This document shows positions 7,517 to 17,093 of a stretch of DNA of 64,000 nucleotides, piece after piece. Source of the DNA: JBKEDC01 sp047972995 (lineage in GTDB: Bacteria; Bacteroidota; Bacteroidia; Bacteroidales; Prolixibacteraceae); assembly GCA_047972995.1 (NCBI GenBank), contig JBKEBD010000002.1, positions 124,001-188,000 of the forward strand, given 5' to 3'. The notes beneath the pieces are model-generated. The model made no database searches. It was not told where the DNA came from and saw only the letters and a program-made list of their open reading frames with translations. Numbering within the stretch: position 1 is the stretch's first letter; the number at the start of each line of letters is the position of its first letter. Position numbers and translations under genes: made by a program.

Positions 7517-10500
7517 TTATCTAATTACCAACTTCTTCACTCGTCCGTCGGCAGTGTGTAGAATATAGATTCCTTGTGTTAAATCCGACACATCAATAGT
7601 AGTTTTACTATTAATTAGCTTTTGTGATTTCACCAACACACCCCCTGCAGAGTAAATTTTAATCACTCCTGTTTCACTTGGAGTTTCTACGATAATATAA
7701 TCAGACGCTGGGTTTGGATACACATCAATGACTTCGCCGTCGTCCTCTGTCAGTCCATCAAATCTTGAAGAAACCTTAGCTACTACATTCACGGCTCCTT
7801 CCATTTCAAATTCATAGGTTGTTTTGCTTGAAACAAGCACATCATTCACATACCAACCTGCAAATTCATATAGGTCATTGGTCAATGAGTAGATCACCTT
7901 CACTGGTCGTGTTTCCGCCACCATGGCATTATTTTCATGCGAAGCATAAATCACACCAGCATCTTCGGTTTCGCTTTCATAAGAGAATTGGAATTTCTCT
8001 AAACCAACACCTTCAATGTGGGCATCTTGTCGAATCGTATAAGTGAAGTCTTCATCTTCGCTTGCTAACGCATCATTAACATACCAACCGCCAAACTCGA
8101 ATCCGAAATTGGTATCGAAGTAAAGGTCGATTTGTGTACCATCCACCAACACAGTGTCTTGTCCTGCGTAATCAATGCTACTGGTAACTGTTCCAGCATC
8201 AGTGCGGTTGATTCCATATGAATAAGCTACCATATCCAATTTAGTTACCCGAGCCACAAATGTTGAATCCGTAAGAATAGCTGCAAAAGTAGAATCGCGT
8301 TCAGTGATACGTTTTCCCTCTGGAGTGTACCATCCGTTGAATTCAAAACCTAAATTTGGCGTGAATCGAAGACCAACATAATCACCCAAATGAAGCACTG
8401 CGCCATTTTCTAGCTCATTTCCTTCTGCAATCGCATTTTCAATTGCTTGCGTGTAAGAAATAGATTCATCGCGTTTCAATTTCGCTACTTCAAAAACCCC
8501 AGCTTCTTCTTCTCCTTCGTAATTTGTAATAAAGTTCAATTTGTAAACTCGTTCAGCTCTTGCTTCCAAGTTATAATCTACATCAAGCGTTACAGTTAAA
8601 GTTGGTTCGGTTCCCACCAATTGGTTGTTGTTATACCAACCCAAGAACTCATAGCTTCCTTCCAAGGTGTAAGTTAACGTTACTTCTGTTCCTTCGTCGA
8701 AGCTTGATCCGCTTTCATGGTCGCAAGTGATATATCCTGATTCTTCAGGAGAAACAGCATAAGTTAGATTAACTTGACCATTATATCCGTTGGTAATAAT
8801 ATCTGGCATTTCAAGATTAGCCACCACATCAGGAAGGTAAACACCTAGGTGAGGAGATTGATTATATCCCACGTTTTGCCATGCCACAGCCAAACGATAT
8901 TGAGGATCATGCATTAGGGTGTACATTCTGTAGTCTGTTGCATCTATAGTAGAGTAAATCACCACAGCATCATCTGTACCGCTGCTTGTGCTGGCTCGCA
9001 AGATGATTTCTTCGCGCCAGTCACCAAAGATATCGGCTTGCAAACACGAGTTGTATTTCGTACTGTTGTTTCCTTCTCCGCCATTGATGCTATACAACGT
9101 GGTATAACGACCAGATTTTTGCGTATCTGAATCCCACTTATTAATTATGTTTCTATTGAAAAGCTCATCTTGCAAATCGCCATCCCAATACACACGATAG
9201 TTGATCATGCCTTGGCCGAAAAAGTCAAAATTGGCAATCACATTTCCTTTGCAATCAAAAACTTCTTGAGAATGCACACTCCACATTTCATAACCTCGGT
9301 GGTTCGAGTCGATATCTGCTGCCAAACCACGGCCGTTATCAGTACCTGTGAATTTTCCAAAGATAGCCTCTCCAGTGGCAGGATTCCACAAGTTATAGCC
9401 CATTGCTGCACCTGTCCCTTCATGCACGCCCCACACTTCCAATCCGCGACGGTCGGGGTCCATATCCGACATATGCAAGGCATCTCCGTGACCAAGACCC
9501 GTAGTGTTCAACAACGAACCATCATCATCAATCACACAAGCTCCATACACAATCTCATCGCGTCCATCTTGGTCTACATCGCCCACAGTAAGGCTATGAT
9601 AACCTTGTGCAAAAGAACCTAAGCGATTAGGATCAGATTCGCTACCTGAATCATGGAACCATCTTTCTACTAGTTTATGGTCCACCACATCATAGGCAGC
9701 CAAACACACCCGAGTATATATACCACGAGTCATAATCACACTTGGTTTTTCACCATCAAGATAAGCCACTGCACCAAGGAAGCGGTCGCCACGATTGTTC
9801 CACGAATCACCCCAAACTTCAGTTTGTTGCTCTGCTGTTGGCGACATCGTGTCGGGGTGACGAGTTGGTTTGTAAGTGATAGTATGCAACTCAGCACCTG
9901 TTTTACCATCAAACAAAGTCAAGTATTCAGGACCAGCATTCACTGTACCATCAGAACCAACGTAGATACGTGTTGGATCTTCGTCATATTCTGCGTCATA
10001 ATCTGGGTCTGTTGATGCTCGCTTCACATAGTTCCCTTTACCATCGATAGAACCGGGAGCCGTTTTCATCACTACTTCTGCCTTACCATCACAATCTAAG
10101 TCATACACCATAAAAGCATTGTAGTGAGAGCCTGCTTTCACATTCTGACCCAAATCAATTCGCCAAAGTTGCGTTGCTGCCGTTTCTTCTGTGCCATCAA
10201 ATTCGTAAGCATCGATAATACAGTTTCCTGAGAAGCCTGGCATATTGGTTGAGAACTTAGAAGGCTCCCATTTAATCACCAATTCATATTCACCATCACC
10301 ATCTAAGTCTGCCACAGAAGCATCATTTGGTGAATAGCTATATGACTCTCCGTTTTGACAAACACCATCGGCTGGTCGGTTCAGTTTCATTTTTAAACCT
10401 TGGTTTGCCCATGCTTTCACCGCTTTTGAGTTCAACCACTCATTGGTTGACTCTACTCCTGCAAGTACCGATTTCACTTGATATTCACTATCAACAGTAC

Positions 10501-13500
10501 CTTCTGTATCTGAATAATTGGTCAAATCCATTGGTGTAGTATTGAGCAATGCACCATCTCGATAAAGGTTGAACTTAACATTTTTGTTATCAGTACCAAG
10601 TAAACTCCAGTTTACAAAAATACCACTGCCTGTGTTAATGGCCACAATATTACGTTTCAGTTTTTCCATATCGCGTGTCCATCCTGGGTTTCTTTCTCGT
10701 TCACCCATTTTGCGTTCCACGGCTCTCTCCCAGTTTTCAGGAGTGATATACTGTGCAATTTCCACCACTTCTGTTCCTTGGTAAACCCAATAGTAGTCGG
10801 TTTCTGGGTTGCCCTCTTGCACGGTTGGCAATTCAATTTTTAGCGTTACCGCATTGTTTGCAAAGGCATTTTCACCAATGGTGTTCACACCCACAGGGAT
10901 AGTAACATCATAAAGTGCATTACCTTCAAATGCCGAAGCTCCAATAAATTCCAAAGTTGTTGGGAATTTGATTCCAATCAAGCCTCTATCTTTAAAGACA
11001 TCATCGGCAATTCCAGTCACGCCTAGCTCATCGCCAATCACAAATGACTTGTAAGTACCTTCATAGTTCAATCCTACAATCACACCATCTTCAATAATCA
11101 AATCGTCTGCTGTAAAATCATATTCATAAGATACATTACGCGAGAATGATTTCGCACGATCATCTTCCACAATCACACCATCTTCAGCAAATGAATCATC
11201 AAGCCAAGAAGATGCATTACTTGCTAGTGCTGGGTAGTCAGTAGGTAGGGTTACTTCTGTTGTCGGTGCTGTACCATTGGTTGTTCCATAGTTGAATCCG
11301 AAAGCATAAGTATCCACAAATGTCAAGGCACTACCTTCGGCAAACACCACTTCATCTAATGCGTTGAAAGCAAATGCTGAAGCTCCGATAGTTTGCACGG
11401 TTGCAGCAATGGTAAGTTTTCCGACACCTTGATAAGCAAGCGCACTTGCACCAATACCGGTGATGGTTATTCCATCAATAGTTTCTGGAATAATGACTGA
11501 GTATGGACGAACTACTCCACCGCTATAAGCATAAGTGGTAATCACGCCGTCTTCCACGGTCACATCTGCACTCGTCAAGGTATAATCACCTGCAGAACGC
11601 ACGGCACGATAGAAGCTATATGAGCGGTCATTTTCCACCACCGTTGTAGCATTTCCTCGCGATTTGCCATTGTCTCTAATCCATTTCGATGCACTATCAG
11701 CCCCCGCTGGAAAATCCGTAGGCAAGGTCATCGAAACATTAGCCCAACCGAAAGCATAAGCTCCAATGAAAGACAAGCTACTTCCTGTTTCAAAGGCAAA
11801 AGCTCCTGCCACACCATTGAAAGCATTTGTTTTGAATGCATAAGATTCAATTCGAGCAATACCCGATCCAATTTTCACTTGACTCAGCACTTTTCTTTTG
11901 AAAGCTCCATCTGCAATTGTTGTTACTTTCTCACCACCGATAATTCCTGGGATAACGATATTGGCCGGATGAACTGCTCCTCCAAAGTTATAAGCCACAA
12001 GCGTATTATTCTCAATCGTTACGTCGGCTGCACCTAGTGTATATTCTCCATCGAAATAAACGTTACGAACAAAGATACTATTGCGTTCGCCTGCACCATA
12101 GCATTGGTCAGCATCTAAACCATTACCTGTATTATTAATCTGACTCTCCTGATACCAACCAGTTGCACCATCGGCATTAGCTGGATAGTCTGAAGGAAGA
12201 GTAATAGTATATTCCACGCTACCAAAAGCCCAGTTTCCAATTTCTCTCAAAGCACTCTTCGGAGCAAATGTAAGTGACGCTAATGCCTCTGCACTTAATC
12301 CTTGGAATGAGCCTCCACCAATGAATTGCACCAAAGCTGGAATCTTTACGTTGGCAAGGTTGGTATTGTTTTTAAATGCACTACCTTCAATTCTTCTTAA
12401 GGTTGTTGGCAACACTACGCCTGTCAATCCTTTCGCTAAGAATGCACTTGCACCAATTGAAGTCACGGTTTGTCCATTCAATGTGTTTGGAATCGTAATT
12501 TCTGTTGGAGCATCGTCTTCACCAGCGTAGGCATACGACACAAGTACACCATCAGTCACCACCACGTCACCATCGGTAAGTACATAACCATTGGCTACTT
12601 GTTCTTCTGGGTCTACATCTGGTCGTGTAGCTGAAAGTTCACGTGTGAATGACTTCTTTTTCACCGCATCACCATTGCCACCTGCTGCAATCACCACACC
12701 ACCAGTCGTGTTAGTCCAATCGATAGTTCCTGTGTATAAGCTGGGATAGTCTGATGGCAAGGTAATCTCGCAAGTCAAACCATTGAACACTTCATAATAG
12801 CTATTGGGATGTTTGGTTGGCCAACCTGCATAAGAAGGGTCTCCGTCATACACCCCAACTGAAACCAAAGCACTGTTTGGCTCGAACGTGAATGACGTAA
12901 TTTTAGTTGATTTGTTGAATGCTTTAGCACCGATGATTTCCATGCTTGCGGGAATAGTTACGGTGGTTAAGGCTGTCATCTCACGCATCGATTCTTCACC
13001 AATCACTTTAAGTGTATTAGGCAGCACCACTTCGGTGAGTGTTTTGTCCTGATAAAACAATTGATAACCGAGTGCGGTTACTTCAATCACTACGCCATCA
13101 ATTTCAAATTCTGCTGGAATGATGATTTTAGTTCCTGACACAGCCGACAAATCACATGCGGTGATAACCCCTGTTGAAGTAATTGTAACCTCTGAGGCTG
13201 ATAGCACATAGCCATTTTCCCACGTGGCAGTAAGCGCAAGTGTCACATCTTCTGTTTTTCCATCGAAAACACCTTCTAGTGTGTCCACTTTTTTTCCGTC
13301 GCCATCTACCCACCCCATGAAGCTCATCACCTCATCAGTTGGCACAGGCAAAGCTGGAGCTGTCGTAAAATTGTCGAACACCGTATTTTCAATAGCCGAT
13401 CCATATCCTGCTAGGTCATAGGTCACCGTGTAAGTATATACTGGTTTTGCTTCCCACTGAGCCACAAGCGTGATATCAGCATCAGCATCTGCTGGCAATA

Positions 13501-15217
13501 TGGTCGTAATGTCTTCCACCAAAGTGCCTTCATAAGCCCAGCCTAAGAAGGTGTTTCTTTCATCTTCTAAAACAGGAAGAACATCACCAATGGTATCATA
13601 AGAATACACCGTTACAGCCTCTGGTGCTGTTGCATATGCTGTTTCATAGCTAATGTTATAAGTGAAGTATGCATTAGGCGTAATTGTTCTTGAAGAAGCT
13701 CCAGTGTACGAAGCATTTGTATATGTTGGCACCGACCATGCCGTAGCTGTATGATTATCAGGACATGTAGTAGGAAGCGTGATTGTGAAATCATACGCAC
13801 CAATGTAATTAGCAAAACCATAAGCTAAAACAGCTCTCAACTCACTTTTATCTTCGAAAGAAACCGATTGGAACGAACAAAACTCAATAGCTCCACCAGC
13901 AATTGTATCTACAGTTGCGGGGACAATCAAGTTTTTGAAACCAGTAGCCCAAAAAGACATATAGCCAAAATTGGTGATCCCTAGAGAGCTTGGAATAACA
14001 AGATTTTCAGCAAGGATAGTTCCTCTAAGGTTGTTAGAAAGAATTGTCGTAGGATTAGTCTCATCAAATACAAAATCTGCCGCAGTTGCCGTATAGGTAC
14101 CTGTCTTAATAATGTTTCTATAATAAACATAGTTGCGATCTCCGTCAATTACGATCTGATCTTTATCGTTGTATTTTCCATTCACACCTACCCAAGGCGT
14201 AGAGCTCACTAGATCAGTAGGGTAATCTGTAGGCAAAGCTATCTGCACACCTGAAGCTGGGCCTTTACCGAATGCCCAACCTCCAACAAATACCAAGCGA
14301 CTATTTGCTGCAAACTGCACTTCTAATATTGCGGCATTAGCACCCGTATATGCGTCACCTTCTATGCGCTCCACCGAGGCTGGGATAGCTATTTTAGTGA
14401 GATTAGCAAAAGCACCTGCCCCAAGAGAAGTAACAGCTACTCCGTCAAATTCAGCAGGGAAGTTAACCTCACTTGCTGTTCCGGTATAGGCGGTAACTAC
14501 TCCATTAGCAAAAGTTACCTCATCAGCAGTTACGGTGTGCTCATAAGGCGCAAATTCAGGAATTGCAGTAGTTAGATCACGTGTGAAACACTTCATTTTC
14601 ACTTTATCTCCGTTTCCACCAGCAGCAATTACTACCCCACCAGTCGTGTTGGTCCAATCAGTAGCTCCTGAGTATAAGCTAGGATAGTCTGTTGGCAAGG
14701 TAATCTCGCAAGTCAAACCACTGAACACTTCATAATAGCTGTTGGCATGTTTGGTTGGCCAATCAGCATACGATGGGTCACCGTCATACACCCCAACTGA
14801 AACCAAAGCGCTGTTTGGCTCGAAAGTGAAAGAAGTAATCTTAGTTGATTTGTTGAATGCTTTAGCACCGATGATTTCCACGCTTGCGGGAATAGTTACA
14901 GTGGTTAAGGCTGTCATTTCACGCATGGCGATTTCGCCAATCACTTTAAGCGTATTAGGCAGCACTACTTCGGTGAGTGTTTTGTTCTGATAAAATAATT
15001 GGTAACCGAGTGCGGTTACTTCAATCACTTCACCATCAATTTCAAATTCTGCTGGAATGATAATTTTAGTTCCTGCCACAGCCGACAAATCACACGCTGT
15101 GATAACCCCTGTCGAAGTAATCGTCACATCAGCGGCAGTCAGCGTATAACCATCCTGGCTGTAGGCTCCAAAATAGGAGCCTATCAGCATGGTTAGTAAA
15201 AATAATAATTTTCTCAT
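7517..15217 (-). CDS. giant LRR (BspA-like)-PL11 rhamnogalacturonan lyase, T9SS cargo
   Basis: This 2566-residue secreted protein should bind and cleave rhamnogalacturonan I at the cell surface. A signal peptide (1-21) is followed by LRR_5/BspA-like modules to about 1480, interrupted near 535-665 by Listeria-Bacteroides (InlB B-type) repeats (YDLAGYG, FMGW). A PL11 lyase domain runs from about 1505 to 2130, with ADLDGDGEYELVIKWEPS, MVYDLDCDGKAEVVMKTAPG, GPEYLTLFDGKTG, GLGHGDALHMSDMDPDRRG and LMHDPQYRLAVAWQNVGYN. Further InlB-like repeats cover about 2150-2480 (FLGWYNN, FNGWYTP, FAGWYVN). A type A T9SS sorting domain closes it (about 2492-2566, VYPNPASDYI to VKKLVIR). The LRR part contains a near-identical internal duplication. 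SusD precedes it and a PorV gene follows. PL11 enzymes are usually about 600 residues, so the LRR fusion is unusual. Catalysis was not tested residue by residue. Confidence 0.93.
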   Translation of the reverse strand: MRKLLFLLTMLIGSYFGAYSQDGYTLTAADVTITSTGVITACDLSAVAGTKIIIPAEFEIDGEVIEVTALGYQLFYQNKTLTEVVLPNTLKVIGEIAMREMTALTTVTIPASVEIIGAKAFNKSTKITSFTFEPNSALVSVGVYDGDPSYADWPTKHANSYYEVFSGLTCEITLPTDYPSLYSGATDWTNTTGGVVIAAGGNGDKVKMKCFTRDLTTAIPEFAPYEHTVTADEVTFANGVVTAYTGTASEVNFPAEFDGVAVTSLGAGAFANLTKIAIPASVERIEGDAYTGANAAILEVQFAANSRLVFVGGWAFGKGPASGVQIALPTDYPTDLVSSTPWVGVNGKYNDKDQIVIDGDRNYVYYRNIIKTGTYTATAADFVFDETNPTTILSNNLRGTILAENLVIPSSLGITNFGYMSFWATGFKNLIVPATVDTIAGGAIEFCSFQSVSFEDKSELRAVLAYGFANYIGAYDFTITLPTTCPDNHTATAWSVPTYTNASYTGASSRTITPNAYFTYNISYETAYATAPEAVTVYSYDTIGDVLPVLEDERNTFLGWAYEGTLVEDITTILPADADADITLVAQWEAKPVYTYTVTYDLAGYGSAIENTVFDNFTTAPALPVPTDEVMSFMGWVDGDGKKVDTLEGVFDGKTEDVTLALTATWENGYVLSASEVTITSTGVITACDLSAVSGTKIIIPAEFEIDGVVIEVTALGYQLFYQDKTLTEVVLPNTLKVIGEESMREMTALTTVTIPASMEIIGAKAFNKSTKITSFTFEPNSALVSVGVYDGDPSYAGWPTKHPNSYYEVFNGLTCEITLPSDYPSLYTGTIDWTNTTGGVVIAAGGNGDAVKKKSFTRELSATRPDVDPEEQVANGYVLTDGDVVVTDGVLVSYAYAGEDDAPTEITIPNTLNGQTVTSIGASAFLAKGLTGVVLPTTLRRIEGSAFKNNTNLANVKIPALVQFIGGGSFQGLSAEALASLTFAPKSALREIGNWAFGSVEYTITLPSDYPANADGATGWYQESQINNTGNGLDADQCYGAGERNSIFVRNVYFDGEYTLGAADVTIENNTLVAYNFGGAVHPANIVIPGIIGGEKVTTIADGAFKRKVLSQVKIGSGIARIESYAFKTNAFNGVAGAFAFETGSSLSFIGAYAFGWANVSMTLPTDFPAGADSASKWIRDNGKSRGNATTVVENDRSYSFYRAVRSAGDYTLTSADVTVEDGVITTYAYSGGVVRPYSVIIPETIDGITITGIGASALAYQGVGKLTIAATVQTIGASAFAFNALDEVVFAEGSALTFVDTYAFGFNYGTTNGTAPTTEVTLPTDYPALASNASSWLDDSFAEDGVIVEDDRAKSFSRNVSYEYDFTADDLIIEDGVIVGLNYEGTYKSFVIGDELGVTGIADDVFKDRGLIGIKFPTTLEFIGASAFEGNALYDVTIPVGVNTIGENAFANNAVTLKIELPTVQEGNPETDYYWVYQGTEVVEIAQYITPENWERAVERKMGERERNPGWTRDMEKLKRNIVAINTGSGIFVNWSLLGTDNKNVKFNLYRDGALLNTTPMDLTNYSDTEGTVDSEYQVKSVLAGVESTNEWLNSKAVKAWANQGLKMKLNRPADGVCQNGESYSYSPNDASVADLDGDGEYELVIKWEPSKFSTNMPGFSGNCIIDAYEFDGTEETAATQLWRIDLGQNVKAGSHYNAFMVYDLDCDGKAEVVMKTAPGSIDGKGNYVKRASTDPDYDAEYDEDPTRIYVGSDGTVNAGPEYLTLFDGKTGAELHTITYKPTRHPDTMSPTAEQQTEVWGDSWNNRGDRFLGAVAYLDGEKPSVIMTRGIYTRVCLAAYDVVDHKLVERWFHDSGSESDPNRLGSFAQGYHSLTVGDVDQDGRDEIVYGACVIDDDGSLLNTTGLGHGDALHMSDMDPDRRGLEVWGVHEGTGAAMGYNLWNPATGEAIFGKFTGTDNGRGLAADIDSNHRGYEMWSVHSQEVFDCKGNVIANFDFFGQGMINYRVYWDGDLQDELFNRNIINKWDSDTQKSGRYTTLYSINGGEGNNSTKYNSCLQADIFGDWREEIILRASTSSGTDDAVVIYSTIDATDYRMYTLMHDPQYRLAVAWQNVGYNQSPHLGVYLPDVVANLEMPDIITNGYNGQVNLTYAVSPEESGYITCDHESGSSFDEGTEVTLTYTLEGSYEFLGWYNNNQLVGTEPTLTVTLDVDYNLEARAERVYKLNFITNYEGEEEAGVFEVAKLKRDESISYTQAIENAIAEGNELENGAVLHLGDYVGLRFTPNLGFEFNGWYTPEGKRITERDSTFAAILTDSTFVARVTKLDMVAYSYGINRTDAGTVTSSIDYAGQDTVLVDGTQIDLYFDTNFGFEFGGWYVNDALASEDEDFTYTIRQDAHIEGVGLEKFQFSYESETEDAGVIYASHENNAMVAETRPVKVIYSLTNDLYEFAGWYVNDVLVSSKTTYEFEMEGAVNVVAKVSSRFDGLTEDDGEVIDVYPNPASDYIIVETPSETGVIKIYSAGGVLVKSQKLINSKTTIDVSDLTQGIYILHTADGRVKKLVIR
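12637..13213 (-). repeat. LRR module duplication, copy 2
   Basis: This segment encodes about 192 residues from NGYVLSASEVTITS to KKKSFTREL and is almost identical to the segment at 14576-15151, offset about 1.94 kb. Shared passages include DLSAVSGTKIIIPAEFEIDG and EITLPSDYPSLY. The high DNA identity points to a recent in-gene duplication or to gene conversion. Confidence 0.85.
14576..15151 (-). repeat. LRR module duplication, copy 1
   Basis: The first LRR module of the giant protein (from residue 23, GYTLTAADVTITS, to CFTRDL) is the partner of the duplicate at 12637-13213. Differences are mostly single substitutions (for example YADW/YAGW, KHAN/KHPN). Other LRR modules in the same protein are far more diverged. 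Confidence 0.85.
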
Positions 15218-15241
15218 GTTTATATTTTTTGTTAGCTTAAT

Positions 15242-17014
15242 CTATTCCTGAGAACCCACACCAGCCACGCTGTATAAGTCCCAATTAATATAATACTGTC
15301 CACCAACGCCGAAATCAAGCACTTTAGCTCTAATTGCTTCTTGATCGCCTTCAGGGTATTTTGCCACAATGAGGTCTGTCACTGAATCTACAAAATCAGC
15401 ATCATCTTTATAACGTTGCATCATACGTGTGAACATATCCATTGCTTTACCTTCCGCCACATATTCCATCATGTATTCGTGCATGATGGCATAATCATAG
15501 GCTTTAATGCGCTCTTCTTCTGTCACCTCGTCTTCACCGCCATCAGCCACAGGAACTGGCAAATAATATGTGCCGTCGCTGTTGTCGTTGTTATAGCAAA
15601 TACCTCGGTTAGCTTCCCAATTGCTTGTCAGCCATCTCGCATCAGCCCATTGCTCTCCCCATTTAGGATCGGCTGCCATTTCTTCCGCTGTAACTGCCAT
15701 AGATGTCCGACCTGTTGCTGCCATTTTCATTTCAACCCCCCCCATAAGAAGCGTTTTTGTGATATCATACTCTCCCAAATGATTACAAGCTTCAGCCAAG
15801 AAGAAATGTAAATCCTGGGTGCGGTACAATGGAATTGCCGCATCATTAGGAAACTCCCCACGGCTAATTGCGCGGAAACGAGTAGTTAAAGAAGATGTAT
15901 TATACAATCCACCGTAGTATTTTGTACACAGTGAATCGCCATCCAGACTCCAATATAAGCTTGATCCACGACGTTTTTCAAGCGTACCATCAGAATTGGT
16001 GTATAATGCTTGTGCTGCCTTGCTTCCTCTCACATATTTCTCTCCCACGAAGTAATCATACAAATCATGCACTTGGTTGTAATAGCCATCATAAATAGCT
16101 GCACTAATGTAGATACCAGAAGTACCTTTTCCTGAAGCAAAAAAGGCGGGGTAACCATTTTGGTAGCTGTTGTTTTGACCTAACGACCAAGTGTGATCGC
16201 TTAGGTTGTTATATAAATAAGTCAAGGCTTGATCTTTAATCCAAGTATAGTCTGGATTGTTTGATGCCAAAAGCAAATCAGAACGCAAACACACATAATC
16301 GGGCGTGCTGCGATACCAAATACGGTAGGTTGATTCTGCACTAATATCTTCGGCATCCATAAATCGCCCCCAATTTAAAGCTTTCGATCCATCGATACCT
16401 TCCAAACCAGGGTAGCCATAGTCGATGATATCTAAACATTTTTGAATCATATCTCCATAATTGGTAATGTGCGTAAAGATGCTTGCATCAGTCAAATCTT
16501 TCGCCTCTTTGATGGGGTCGTCAAAATAAATGATCTCACCATACAAGTTAGCTAGTTTGTAGTATGCCCACGCTTTGAAACGAAGAGCACCACTAACCAT
16601 AGCTTCGAAATCTTCTGTTGTTTCGTCACTCATGGCACCACCAACTTTTTCCTTGTAGGCAAGCATCTTAGCCATAAAGTCGTTGGCTGCTAGAATAACA
16701 TCGTAGAAAGCTGCAGGATCTGCTAGCTCGTTGTTTTGCGAATTGCTGTAGTTATACAGATCCATAAGATCTTGCGTGCTCGTGGTGTTTGGCTCTAAAT
16801 AGTTGGCACGAATGTCCGACTTTAAAACCATCTCATCAGCCACCGCTTGCAATGTCGTGGCAATCCCCATATAGCCGGTATACATATCATTTTCTTCCGA
16901 TATGTAATCGCTGTCGTTGATGAGTCTATCGGGGTTCGTTTCGAAATAGTTGTCGCACGATGCCGCAACAAACAAAAACGAAACTACGAATAGACTTTGA
17001 AATATCTTTTTCAT
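15242..17014 (-). CDS. SusD/RagB-family nutrient-binding lipoprotein (pair 1)
   Basis: SusD-like lipoproteins sit over the SusC pore and capture glycan for import. The product begins MKKIFQSLFVVSFLFVAASC, a lipobox signal peptide with its acceptor Cys at residue 20, followed by the SusD-type NYFETNPDRL. Helical repeats follow (GALRFKAWAYYKLANLYGEI) and a C-terminal region (YAIMHEYMMEYVAEGKAMDMFTRMM). I start at 17014: the longer frame from 17068 adds 18 residues encoded by a GC-rich repeat hairpin, which would bury the signal peptide. About 590 residues is normal. The gene lies directly after its SusC partner and 24 bp before the LRR-lyase gene. The ligand is probably the pectin attacked by that lyase, which is an inference from context. 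Confidence 0.9.
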   Translation of the reverse strand: MKKIFQSLFVVSFLFVAASCDNYFETNPDRLINDSDYISEENDMYTGYMGIATTLQAVADEMVLKSDIRANYLEPNTTSTQDLMDLYNYSNSQNNELADPAAFYDVILAANDFMAKMLAYKEKVGGAMSDETTEDFEAMVSGALRFKAWAYYKLANLYGEIIYFDDPIKEAKDLTDASIFTHITNYGDMIQKCLDIIDYGYPGLEGIDGSKALNWGRFMDAEDISAESTYRIWYRSTPDYVCLRSDLLLASNNPDYTWIKDQALTYLYNNLSDHTWSLGQNNSYQNGYPAFFASGKGTSGIYISAAIYDGYYNQVHDLYDYFVGEKYVRGSKAAQALYTNSDGTLEKRRGSSLYWSLDGDSLCTKYYGGLYNTSSLTTRFRAISRGEFPNDAAIPLYRTQDLHFFLAEACNHLGEYDITKTLLMGGVEMKMAATGRTSMAVTAEEMAADPKWGEQWADARWLTSNWEANRGICYNNDNSDGTYYLPVPVADGGEDEVTEEERIKAYDYAIMHEYMMEYVAEGKAMDMFTRMMQRYKDDADFVDSVTDLIVAKYPEGDQEAIRAKVLDFGVGGQYYINWDLYSVAGVGSQE

Positions 17015-17029
17015 ATGGTTATAATTTAA

Positions 17030-17060
17030 GCCCCCTCCAGCTCCCCCGAAGGGGAGAGTA
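17030..17060. repeat. GC-rich hairpin repeat between susC and susD (pair 1)
   Basis: CTCCCCCGAAGGGGAG (17041-17056) forms a 6-bp G/C stem with a CGAA loop. It lies inside a purine/pyrimidine-biased GC-rich stretch (plus strand GCCCCCTCCAGC at the left edge) surrounded by AT-rich DNA. I recognise the pattern as like dispersed repeats common between genes in Bacteroidota. It sits in the 79-bp susC-susD gap and may tune SusD mRNA stability or translation. Confidence 0.6.
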
Positions 17061-17093
17061 AGAGGCACTTTGTTTACTTATTATTACTGTTCT

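Noticed and set aside
13201..13225. Second parS-like site (CCCACGTGG)
   Set aside because: Only the CACGTG core matches; the flanks are not palindromic and it lies inside the LRR-lyase coding sequence.
17015..17068. 18-residue N-terminal extension of SusD (start at 17068)
   Set aside because: It is encoded by a GC-rich repeat hairpin and would place the lipoprotein signal internally; the ATG at 17014 is right.
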